A stretch of DNA of 58,912 bases from Nemertoderma westbladi. Lineage: Eukaryota > Xenacoelomorpha > Nemertodermatida > Nemertodermatidae. Below are positions 1 to 12,700 of this stretch, piece by piece. The stretch lies in the NCBI GenBank assembly GCA_032718475.1, contig JAUCBJ010005532.1, positions 1 through 58,912 on the forward strand, in the 5' to 3' direction. Under the pieces are notes generated by a model. The model was given only the letters and a program-made list of their open reading frames with translations, searched no databases and was not told the DNA's origin. The position numbers and the translations under genes were made by a program. Numbering within the stretch: position 1 is the first letter of the stretch; every line of letters starts with the position of its first letter.

Positions 1-1542
1 GGGGGGGGGTCAATATGACCCCTCCCGTGATTTTTTTATTATAATTCTGAAACAAACGCAGTTGGGAATCTGAAATTTTATGACTTTTCCTAAAAATCTA
101 TTGTCTTCCTAGTAGTGAAAACCGTTTTCAAAAATATTGGGTACTTTTCGAGTTATAGCACCATTTTTTAACCCTACTTTTGGCACTTTTTTTGAGACGT
201 TTTTTGAAAATTACATTTCATTAAATATGAATTGTAACATCTCTATTTTTGATTTACACCGTTTTTTTTGTGTTAGAAATTTGATGGAATTCATATAAAT
301 TGATTTAGAAATTTCAAACTTGTTTTTTTCGGTGGGTGCCAAATTTTGGTGCCAGCACCAAATTTTGAATTATGTCAATTTTGTAAATTGATTGTTTGAA
401 ACTTGTTTTTTACGCAATTGGGGTTTTTTGGGGTTCTGGATTCGATGAAATATATACGAGTTGCACCAAGCGTATCAAACTTGTATTTTTCGGTGCTGTG
501 TGCAAATTTTGGTGCTAGCACGAAATTTTGAAAATTCATTCGATAGATAAAATTGCTTGTGACAATTTATTTCTTGCGTTTTAGAGGTTTATGGCTGTTC
601 TGAATTCAATGGAATAAATAATTATCGAACTAGACATCTCAAACTTGTATTTTTCGGATGTGGGTGCAAAATGTGGTGCTAGCACCAAATTTTGAAAACC
701 GTCAAATATATCAATTGATTGTGTCACCTTGTTTCTTGCGTTATACGGGTTTGTGATGGTTCTGAATTCAATGGAATCAGTAAAAATTTCATAAGAGTTC
801 TCAAACTGGTATTTTTCGCCAGTGGGTGAAAATTGTTGTGCCAGCACCAAATTTTGGAAAATATGCAAATTTATCAGTAGATAGTATCACCTTGTTTCTT
901 GCGTTATACGGGTTTATGAGGGTCCTGAATCCGATGGAATCCATAAAAACAGCACTGGACATCGCAAACTTGTACTTTTTGGTGATGGGTACGAAATTTG
1001 GTGCTAGCACCAAAATTTGCCAAATTACGCCGAAAAATACAAGTATCAATGATCTGGCATATTAGAAATGTATTCCATTAGAATCAGCGCCCTCGAAAAC
1101 CTGAAAATGTGAATTTATAGCATCGTATAAGTGAATTAAAAATTTTGTGTTTTACCTGAAAAGTGCTGGTTACTTGTTTTTTTCATTTTTTTCCTACGCA
1201 GAGAGGACTAAACGGCCATTTATAGTAATCATATCATTTTTAAATATTTTCCAATGTTTTTTGCACCCCAGAAAACCTGTATTGAAAAATAATTAGCCGA
1301 AAATGTAACTTTCAAATTTTGTGAAAATTGTGCACTACTTGTAATTTTGGTGCTGCAATATAACCACCCCAGTACATTTTTTCGAAATTTCTTTTTTTCG
1401 GTCGGATCCAGACAAGTGATACCTAAGTACAAACAAAAAATCAGACGTTTTCGTAAATATTTGTAGATTTTAGAGGGGGGGGTCAATATGACCCCCTCCC
1501 GGTATTTGTACAGCATTTTATAGCCCGGTACTAATAGGGTTA
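1..1542. repeat. A+T-rich repeat block left of the satellite, with G-rich palindromic direct repeats at both ends
   Basis: No gene is visible here; the short open frames on both strands are consistent with chance in low-complexity DNA. A G-run followed by tcaatatgacccc and ctcccg occurs at the very start of the window and again at about 1474-1501. The two copies have the same orientation, with tcaata at positions 10 and 1483, a spacing of 1,473 bp. The core gggggtca-ata-tgaccccc is a near-perfect inverted repeat with an 8-bp stem. This could be a tandem repeat with a ~1.47-kb monomer, cut off on the right by the 42-bp satellite, or the two ends of a non-autonomous element. The sequence alone does not decide. 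From about 1502 a short transition (ending ctaatagggtta) leads into the first 42-bp unit. Confidence 0.6.
315..1045. repeat. Five diverged tandem copies of a ~162-bp unit
   Basis: The phrase aaactTgtattttTcggtg, followed by a caaattttggtgc-type stretch, recurs with aaact starting at about 315, 477, 641, 803 and 965. The spacings are 162, 164, 162 and 162 bp. Each copy carries a palindromic core ggtgctagcacc (or gccagcacc) flanked by aaatttt on both sides, so each can form a hairpin of roughly 24 bp. Between cores, ttgtttcttgcgttatacgg and gttctgaattcaatggaat recur in degenerate form. The copies differ by many substitutions, so this is an old array compared with the neighbouring 42-bp satellite. 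Confidence 0.8.
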
Positions 1543-3768
1543 ATGTCTAACAAACTACATAGTGTCTAATAGTAAAGCTATTTAATGTCTAACAAACTAC
1601 ATAGTGTGCAATGGCAAAACTATTTAATGTCTAACAAACTACATAGTGTGCAATGGCAAAACTATTTAATGTCTAACAAACTACATAGTGTCCAATAGCA
1701 AAGCTATTTAATGTCTAACAAACTACATAGTGTCCAATAGCAAAGCTATTTAATGTCTAACAAACTACATAGTGTCCAATAGCAAAGCTATTTAATGTCT
1801 AACAAACTACATAGTGTCCAATAGCAAAGCTATTTAATGTCTAACAAACTACATAGTGTGCAATGGCAAAACTATTTAATGTCTAACAAACTACATAGTG
1901 TGCAATGGCAAAACTATTTAATGTCTAACAAACTACATAGTGTCCAATAGCAAAGCTATTTAATGTCTAACAAACTACATAGTGTCCAATAGCAAAGCTA
2001 TTTAATGTCTAACAAACTACATAGTGTCCAATAGCAAAGCTATTTAATGTCTAACAAACTACATAGTGTCCAATAGCAAAGCTATTTAATGTCTAACAAA
2101 CTACATAGTGTGCAATGGCGAAGCTATTTAATGTCTAACAAACTACATAGTGTCCAATAGCAAAGCTATTTAATGTCTAACAAACTACATAGTGTCCAAT
2201 AGCAAAGCTATTTAATGTCTAACAAACTACATAGTGTGCAATGGCAAAACTATTTAATGTCTAACAAACTACATAGTGTGCAATGGCAAAACTATTTAAT
2301 GTCTAACAAACTACATAGTGTCCAATAGCAAAGCTATTTAATGTCTAACAAACTACATAGTGTCCAATAGCAAAGCTATTTAATGTCTAACAAACTACAT
2401 AGTGTCCAATAGCAAAGCTATTTAATGTCTAACAAACTACATAGTGTCCAATAGCAAAGCTATTTAATGTCTAACAAACTACATAGTGTCCAATAGCAAA
2501 GCTATTTAATGTCTAACAAACTACATAGTGTCCAATAGCAAAGCTATTTAATGTCTAACAAACTACATAGTGTCCAATAGCAAAGCTATTTAATGTCTAA
2601 CAAACTACATAGTGTCCAATGGCGAAGCTATTTAATGTCTAACAAACTACATAGTGTCCAATAGCAAAGCTATTTAATGTCTAACAAACTACATAGTGTC
2701 TAATAGCAAAGCTATTTAATATCTAACAAACTACGTAGTGTCCAATAGCAAAGCTATTTAATGTCTAACAAACTACATAGTGTCCAATAGCAAAGCTATT
2801 TAATGTCTAACAAACTACATAGTGTCCAATGGCGAAGCTATTTAATGTCTAACAAACTACATAGTGTCCAATAGCAAAGCTATTTAATGTCTAACAAACT
2901 ACATAGTGTCTAATAGCAAAGCTATTTAATATCTAACAAACTACGTAGTGTCCAATAGCAAAGCTGTTTAATGTCTAACAAACTACATAGTGTCCAATAG
3001 CAAAGCTATTTAATGTCTAACAAACTACATAGTGTGGAATGGCGAAGCTATTTAATGTCTAACAAACTACATAGTGTCCAATAGCAAAGCTATTTAATGT
3101 CTAACAAACTACATAGTGTGCAATGGCGAAGCTATTTAATGTCTAACAAATTACATAGTGTCCAATAGCAAAGCTATTTAATGTCTAACAAACTACATAG
3201 TGTGCAATGGCGAAGCTATTTAATGTCTAACAAACTACATAGTGTCCAATAGCAAAGCTATTTAATGTCTAACAAACTACATAGTGTCTAATAGCAAAGC
3301 TATTTAATGTCTAACAAACTACATAGTGTGCAATGGCGAAGCTATTTAATGTCTAACAAACTACATAGTGTCTAATAGCAAAGCTATTTAATGTCTAACA
3401 AACTACATAGTGTCTAATAGCAAAGCTATTTAATGTCTAACAAACTACATAGTGTCCAATAGCAAAGCTATTTAATGTCTAACAAACTACATAGTGTCTA
3501 ATAGCAAAGCTATTTAATGTCTAACAAACTACATAGTGTCTAATAGCAAAGCTATTTAATGTCTAACAAACTACATAGTGTCCAATAGCAAAGCTATTTA
3601 ATGTCTAACAAACTACATAGTGTCCAATAGCAAAGCTATTTAATGTCTAACAAACTACATAGTGTCCAATAGCAAAGCTATTTAATGTCTAACAAACTAC
3701 ATAGTGTGGAATGGCGAAGCTATTTAATGTCTAACAAACTACATAGTGTCCAATAGCAAAGCTATTTA
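1543..3768. repeat. Satellite domain A: left edge, CAATAG/TAATAG-rich units
   Basis: Most units carry CCAATAGCA or CTAATAGCA and acatag. A private variant, caatggcaaaac (position 35 changed from g to a), occurs here in adjacent pairs starting at 1585/1627, 1837/1879 and 2215/2257, spaced 6 and 9 units apart. Units beginning atatct with acgtag start at 2719 and 2929, five units apart, inside a duplicated 210-bp block. The gcgatt allele (position 37 G) and tataac units (position 5 A) are absent. Confidence 0.8.
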
Positions 3769-6700
3769 ATGTCTAACAAACTACATAGTGTGGAATGGCG
3801 AAGCTATTTAATGTCTAACAAACTACGTAGTGTGGAATGGCGAAGCTATTTAATGTCTAACAAACTACGTAGTGTGGAATGGCGAAGCTATTTAATGTCT
3901 AACAAACTACATAGTGTGCAATGGCGAAGCGATTTAATGTATAACAAACTACGTAGTGTGGAATGGCGAAGCGATTTAATGTCTAACAAACTACATAGTG
4001 TCTAATAGCAAAGCTATTTAATGTCTAACAAACTACGTAGTGTGGAATGGCGAAGCTATTTAATGTCTAACAAACTACGTAGTGTGGAATGGCGAAGCGA
4101 TTTAATGTATAACAAACTACGTAGTGTGGAATGGCGAAGCGATTTAATGTATAACAAACTACGTAGTGTGGAATGGCGAAGCGATTTAATGTATAACAAA
4201 CTACGTAGTGTGGAATGGCGAAGCGATTTAATATCTAACAAACTACATAGTGTGGAATGGCGAAGCGATTTAATGTATAACAAACTACGTAGTGTGGAAT
4301 GGCGAAGCGATTTAATGTCTAACAAACTACATAGTGTGGAATGGCGAAGCGATTTAATGTATAACAAACTACATAGTGTCTAATAGCAAAGCTATTTAAT
4401 GTCTAACAAACTACGTAGTGTGGAATGGCGAAGCGATTTAATGTATAACAAACTACGTAGTGTGGAATGGCGAAGCGATTTAATGTCTAACAAACTACAT
4501 AGTGTCTAATAGCAAAGCTATTTAATGTCTAACAAACTACGTAGTGTGGAATGGCGAAGCTATTTAATGTCTAACAAACTACGTAGTGTGGAATGGCGAA
4601 GCGATTTAATGTATAACAAACTACGTAGTGTGGAATGGCGAAGCGATTTAATGTATAACAAACTACGTAGTGTGGAATGGCGAAGCGATTTAATGTATAA
4701 CAAACTACGTAGTGTGGAATGGCGAAGCGATTTAATATCTAACAAACTACATAGTGTGGAATGGCGAAGCGATTTAATGTATAACAAACTACGTAGTGTG
4801 GAATGGCGAAGCTATTTAATGTCTAACAAACTACATAGTGTGGAATGGCGAAGCGATTTAATGTCTAACAAACTACGTAGTGTGGAATGGCGAAGCTATT
4901 TAATGTCTAACAAACTACATAGTGTGGAATGGCGAAGCGATTTAATGTCTAACAAACTACATAGTGTCTAATAGCAAAGCTATTTAATGTCTAACAAACT
5001 ACGTAGTGTGGAATGGCGAAGCTATTTAATGTCTAACAAACTACGTAGTGTGGAATGGCGAAGCGATTTAATGTATAACAAACTACGTAGTGTGGAATGG
5101 CGAAGCTATTTAATGTCTAACAAACTACGTAGTGTGGAATGGCGAAGCGATTTAATGTATAACAAACTACGTAGTGTGGAATGGCGAAGCGATTTAATGT
5201 CTAACAAACTACATAGTGTCTAATAGCAAAGCTATTTAATGTCTAACAAACTACGTAGTGTGGAATGGCGAAGCTATTTAATGTCTAACAAACTACATAG
5301 TGTGGAATGGCGAAGCGATTTAATGTCTAACAAACTACATAGTGTCTAATAGCAAAGCTATTTAATGTCTAACAAACTACGTAGTGTGGAATGGCGAAGC
5401 TATTTAATGTCTAACAAACTACGTAGTGTGGAATGGCGAAGCGATTTAATGTATAACAAACTACGTAGTGTGGAATGGCGAAGCTATTTAATGTCTAACA
5501 AACTACGTAGTGTGGAATGGCGAAGCGATTTAATGTATAACAAACTACGTAGTGTGGAATGGCGAAGCGATTTAATGTATAACAAACTACATAGTGTGGA
5601 ATGGCGAAGCGATTTAATGTATAACAAACTACATAGTGTGGAATGGCGAAGCGATTTAATGTATAACAAACTACGTAGTGTGGAATGGCGAAGCGATTTA
5701 ATGTATAACAAACTACGTAGTGTGGAATGGCGAAGCTATTTAATGTATAACAAACTACGTAGTGTGGAATGGCGAAGCGATTTAATATCTAACAAACTAC
5801 ATAGTGTGGAATGGCGAAGCGATTTAATGTATAACAAACTACGTAGTGTGGAATGGCGAAGCGATTTAATGTATAACAAACTACGTAGTGTGGAATGGCG
5901 AAGCGATTTAATATCTAACAAACTACATAGTGTGGAATGGCGAAGCGATTTAATGTATAACAAACTACGTAGTGTGGAATGGCGAAGCGATTTAATGTAT
6001 AACAAACTACGTAGTGTGGAATGGCGAAGCGATTTAATGTCTAACAAACTACATAGTGTCTAATAGCAAAGCTATTTAATGTCTAACAAACTACGTAGTG
6101 TGGAATGGCGAAGCTATTTAATGTCTAACAAACTACGTAGTGTGGAATGGCGAAGCGATTTAATGTATAACAAACTACGTAGTGTGGAATGGCGAAGCGA
6201 TTTAATGTATAACAAACTACGTAGTGTGGAATGGCGAAGCGATTTAATGTATAACAAACTACGTAGTGTGGAATGGCGAAGCGATTTAATATCTAACAAA
6301 CTACATAGTGTGGAATGGCGAAGCGATTTAATGTATAACAAACTACGTAGTGTGGAATGGCGAAGCGATTTAATGTATAACAAACTACGTAGTGTGGAAT
6401 GGCGAAGCGATTTAATGTCTAACAAACTACATAGTGTCTAATAGCAAAGCTATTTAATGTCTAACAAACTACGTAGTGTGGAATGGCGAAGCTATTTAAT
6501 GTCTAACAAACTACGTAGTGTGGAATGGCGAAGCGATTTAATGTATAACAAACTACGTAGTGTGGAATGGCGAAGCGATTTAATGTATAACAAACTACAT
6601 AGTGTGGAATGGCGAAGCGATTTAATGTCTAACAAACTACGTAGTGTGGAATGGCGAAGCGATTTAATGTCTAACAAACTACGTAGTGTGGAATGGCGAA

Positions 6701-9700
6701 GCTATTTAATGTCTAACAAACTACATAGTGTGGAATGGCGAAGCGATTTAATGTCTAACAAACTACGTAGTGTGGAATGGCGAAGCGATTTAATGTATAA
6801 CAAACTACGTAGTGTGGAATGGCGAAGCTATTTAATGTCTAACAAACTACGTAGTGTCTAATAGCAAAGCTATTTAATGTCTAACAAACTACGTAGTGTG
6901 GAATGGCGAAGCGATTTAATGTATAACAAACTACGTAGTGTGGAATGGCGAAGCTATTTAATGTCTAACAAACTACGTAGTGTGGAATGGCGAAGCGATT
7001 TAATGTATAACAAACTACGTAGTGTGGAATGGCGAAGCTATTTAATGTCTAACAAACTACATAGTGTGGAATGGCGAAGCGATTTAATGTCTAACAAACT
7101 ACATAGTGTGGAATGGCGAAGCGATTTAATGTATAACAAACTACGTAGTGTGGAATGGCGAAGCTATTTAATGTCTAACAAACTACGTAGTGTCTAATAG
7201 CAAAGCTATTTAATGTCTAACAAACTACGTAGTGTGGAATGGCGAAGCGATTTAATGTATAACAAACTACATAGTGTGGAATGGCGAAGCGATTTAATGT
7301 ATAACAAACTACGTAGTGTGGAATGGCGAAGCGATTTAATGTATAACAAACTACATAGTGTGGAATGGCGAAGCGATTTAATGTCTAACAAACTACGTAG
7401 TGTGGAATGGCGAAGCGATTTAATGTATAACAAACTACATAGTGTGGAATGGCGAAGCGATTTAATGTATAACAAACTACATAGTGTGGAATGGCGAAGC
7501 GATTTAATGTCTAACAAACTACATAGTGTGGAATGGCGAAGCGATTTAATGTCTAACAAACTACATAGTGTGGAATGGCGAAGCGATTTAATGTATAACA
7601 AACTACGTAGTGTGGAATGGCGAAGCGATTTAATGTCTAACAAACTACGTAGTGTGGAATGGCGAAGCGATTTAATGTCTAACAAACTACGTAGTGTCTA
7701 ATAGTAAAGCTATTTAATGTCTAACAAACTACGTAGTGTGGAATGGCGAAGCGATTTAATGTATAACAAACTACGTAGTGTGGAATGGCGAAGCGATTTA
7801 ATGTATAACAAACTACATAGTGTGGAATGGCGAAGCTATTTAATGTATAACAAACTACGTAGTGTGGAATGGCGAAGCGATTTAATGTATAACAAACTAC
7901 ATAGTGTGGAATGGCGAAGCTATTTAATGTATAACAAACTACGTAGTGTGGAATGGCGAAGCGATTTAATGTATAACAAACTACATAGTGTGGAATGGCG
8001 AAGCGATTTAATGTATAACAAACTACATAGTGTGGAATGGCGAAGCGATTTAATGTCTAACAAACTACATAGTGTGGAATGGCGAAGCTATTTAATGTCT
8101 AACAAACTACATAGTGTGGAATGGCGAAGCGATTTAATGTATAACAAACTACGTAGTGTGGAATGGCGAAGCGATTTAATGTCTAACAAACTACGTAGTG
8201 TGGAATGGCGAAGCGATTTAATGTCTAACAAACTACGTAGTGTCTAATAGTAAAGCTATTTAATGTCTAACAAACTACGTAGTGTGGAATGGCGAAGCGA
8301 TTTAATGTCTAACAAACTACATAGTGTGGAATGGCGAAGCGATTTAATGTATAACAAACTACATAGTGTGGAATGGCGAAGCGATTTAATGTCTAACAAA
8401 CTACGTAGTGTGGAATGGCGAAGCGATTTAATGTCTAACAAACTACGTAGTGTGGAATGGCGAAGCTATTTAATGTATAACAAACTACATAGTGTGGAAT
8501 GGCGAAGCGATTTAATGTATAACAAACTACATAGTGTGGAATGGCGAAGCTATTTAATGTATAACAAACTACGTAGTGTGGAATGGCGAAGCGATTTAAT
8601 GTATAACAAACTACATAGTGTGGAATGGCGAAGCTATTTAATGTATAACAAACTACGTAGTGTGGAATGGCGAAGCGATTTAATGTATAACAAACTACAT
8701 AGTGTGGAATGGCGAAGCTATTTAATGTATAACAAACTACGTAGTGTGGAATGGCGAAGCTATTTAATGTCTAACAAACTACGTAGTGTGGAATGGCGAA
8801 GCTATTTAATGTCTAACAAACTACGTAGTGTGGAATGGCGAAGCGATTTAATGTATAACAAACTACATAGTGTGGAATGGCGAAGCTATTTAATGTATAA
8901 CAAACTACGTAGTGTGGAATGGCGAAGCGATTTAATGTCTAACAAACTACATAGTGTGGAATGGCGAAGCTATTTAATGTCTAACAAACTACATAGTGTG
9001 GAATGGCGAAGCGATTTAATGTCTAACAAACTACGTAGTGTGGAATGGCGAAGCGATTTAATGTATAACAAACTACATAGTGTGGAATGGCGAAGCGATT
9101 TAATGTATAACAAACTACATAGTGTGGAATGGCGAAGCGATTTAATGTATAACAAACTACATAGTGTGGAATGGCGAAGCTATTTAATGTATAACAAACT
9201 ACGTAGTGTGGAATGGCGAAGCGATTTAATGTATAACAAACTACGTAGTGTGGAATGGCGAAGCTATTTAATGTCTAACAAACTACATAGTGTGGAATGG
9301 CGAAGCTATTTAATGTCTAACAAACTACGTAGTGTGGAATGGCGAAGCTATTTAATGTATAACAAACTACGTAGTGTGGAATGGCGAAGCGATTTAATGT
9401 ATAACAAACTACATAGTGTGGAATGGCGAAGCTATTTAATGTATAACAAACTACATAGTGTGGAATGGCGAAGCTATTTAATGTATAACAAACTACGTAG
9501 TGTGGAATGGCGAAGCGATTTAATGTATAACAAACTACATAGTGTGGAATGGCGAAGCTATTTAATGTATAACAAACTACATAGTGTGGAATGGCGAAGC
9601 TATTTAATGTATAACAAACTACGTAGTGTGGAATGGCGAAGCTATTTAATGTCTAACAAACTACGTAGTGTGGAATGGCGAAGCTATTTAATGTCTAACA

Positions 9701-12700
9701 AACTACATAGTGTGGAATGGCGAAGCGATTTAATGTATAACAAACTACGTAGTGTGGAATGGCGAAGCGATTTAATGTCTAACAAACTACATAGTGTGGA
9801 ATGGCGAAGCGATTTAATGTATAACAAACTACGTAGTGTGGAATGGCGAAGCGATTTAATGTATAACAAACTACATAGTGTGGAATGGCGAAGCGATTTA
9901 ATGTCTAACAAACTACGTAGTGTGGAATGGCGAAGCGATTTAATGTATAACAAACTACATAGTGTCTAATAGTAAAGCTGTTTAATGTCTAACAAACTAC
10001 ATAGTGTGGAATGGCGAAGCTATTTAATGTCTAACAAACTACATAGTGTGGAATGGCGAAGCGATTTAATGTATAACAAACTACGTAGTGTGGAATGGCG
10101 AAGCGATTTAATGTATAACAAACTACATAGTGTGGAATGGCGAAGCTATTTAATGTCTAACAAACTACATAGTGTCTAATAGTAAAGCTATTTAATGTCT
10201 AACAAACTACATAGTGTGGAATGGCGAAGCGATTTAATGTATAACAAACTACGTAGTGTGGAATGGCAAAGCTATTTAATGTCTAACAAACTACGTAGTG
10301 TGGAATGGCGAAGCTATTTAATGTCTAACAAACTACATAGTGTGGAATGGCGAAGCGATTTAATGTATAACAAACTACGTAGTGTGGAATGGCGAAGCGA
10401 TTTAATGTATAACAAACTACGTAGTGTGGAATGGCGAAGCGATTTAATGTATAACAAACTACGTAGTGTGGAATGGCGAAGCGATTTAATGTATAACAAA
10501 CTACGTAGTGTGGAATGGCGAAGCGATTTAATGTATAACAAACTACATAGTGTCTAATAGTAAAGCTATTTAATGTCTAACAAACTACGTAGTGTGGAAT
10601 GGCGAAGCTATTTAATGTCTAACAAACTACATAGTGTGGAATGGCGAAGCTATTTAATGTCTAACAAACTACATAGTGTGGAATGGCGAAGCTATTTAAT
10701 GTATAACAAACTACATAGTGTGGAATGGCGAAGCTATTTAATGTCTAACAAACTACATAGTGTGGAATGGCGAAGCTATTTAATGTATAACAAACTACAT
10801 AGTGTGGAATGGCGAAGCTATTTAATGTATAACAAACTACGTAGTGTGGAATGGCGAAGCGATTTAATGTATAACAAACTACATAGTGTGGAATGGCGAA
10901 GCTATTTAATGTATAACAAACTACATAGTGTGGAATGGCGAAGCTATTTAATGTATAACAAACTACGTAGTGTGGAATGGCGAAGCGATTTAATGTATAA
11001 CAAACTACATAGTGTGGAATGGCGAAGCTATTTAATGTATAACAAACTACATAGTGTGGAATGGCGAAGCTATTTAATGTATAACAAACTACGTAGTGTG
11101 GAATGGCGAAGCTATTTAATGTCTAACAAACTACGTAGTGTGGAATGGCGAAGCTATTTAATGTCTAACAAACTACATAGTGTGGAATGGCGAAGCGATT
11201 TAATGTATAACAAACTACGTAGTGTGGAATGGCGAAGCGATTTAATGTCTAACAAACTACATAGTGTGGAATGGCGAAGCGATTTAATGTATAACAAACT
11301 ACGTAGTGTGGAATGGCGAAGCGATTTAATGTATAACAAACTACGTAGTGTGGAATGGCGAAGCTATTTAATGTCTAACAAACTACATAGTGTGGAATGG
11401 CGAAGCGATTTAATGTCTAACAAACTACGTAGTGTGGAATGGCGAAGCGATTTAATGTATAACAAACTACATAGTGTCTAATAGTAAAGCTGTTTAATGT
11501 CTAACAAACTACATAGTGTGGAATGGCGAAGCTATTTAATGTCTAACAAACTACATAGTGTGGAATGGCGAAGCGATTTAATGTATAACAAACTACGTAG
11601 TGTGGAATGGCGAAGCGATTTAATGTATAACAAACTACATAGTGTGGAATGGCGAAGCTATTTAATGTCTAACAAACTACATAGTGTCTAATAGTAAAGC
11701 TATTTAATGTCTAACAAACTACATAGTGTGGAATGGCGAAGCGATTTAATGTATAACAAACTACGTAGTGTGGAATGGCAAAGCTATTTAATGTCTAACA
11801 AACTACGTAGTGTGGAATGGCGAAGCTATTTAATGTCTAACAAACTACATAGTGTGGAATGGCGAAGCGATTTAATGTATAACAAACTACGTAGTGTGGA
11901 ATGGCGAAGCGATTTAATGTATAACAAACTACGTAGTGTGGAATGGCGAAGCGATTTAATGTATAACAAACTACGTAGTGTGGAATGGCGAAGCGATTTA
12001 ATGTATAACAAACTACGTAGTGTGGAATGGCGAAGCGATTTAATGTATAACAAACTACATAGTGTCTAATAGTAAAGCTATTTAATGTCTAACAAACTAC
12101 GTAGTGTGGAATGGCGAAGCTATTTAATGTCTAACAAACTACATAGTGTGGAATGGCGAAGCGATTTAATGTATAACAAACTACGTAGTGTGGAATGGCG
12201 AAGCGATTTAATGTATAACAAACTACGTAGTGTGGAATGGCGAAGCGATTTAATGTATAACAAACTACATAGTGTCTAATAGTAAAGCTATTTAATGTCT
12301 AACAAACTACGTAGTGTGGAATGGCGAAGCTATTTAATGTCTAACAAACTACATAGTGTGGAATGGCAAAGCTATTTAATGTCTAACAAACTACGTAGTG
12401 TGGAATGGCGAAGCTATTTAATGTCTAACAAACTACATAGTGTGGAATGGCGAAGCGATTTAATGTATAACAAACTACGTAGTGTGGAATGGCGAAGCGA
12501 TTTAATGTATAACAAACTACGTAGTGTGGAATGGCGAAGCGATTTAATGTATAACAAACTACATAGTGTCTAATAGTAAAGCTATTTAATGTCTAACAAA
12601 CTACATAGTGTGGAATGGCGAAGCGATTTAATGTATAACAAACTACGTAGTGTGGAATGGCGAAGCGATTTAATGTATAACAAACTACGTAGTGTGGAAT

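Noticed and set aside
581-1516. Short open frames in the left flank (581-868, 801-1049, 826-1065, 1229-1516)
   Set aside because: They follow the ~162-bp repeat pattern or A+T-rich DNA, occur on both strands over the same bases, and resemble no domain.
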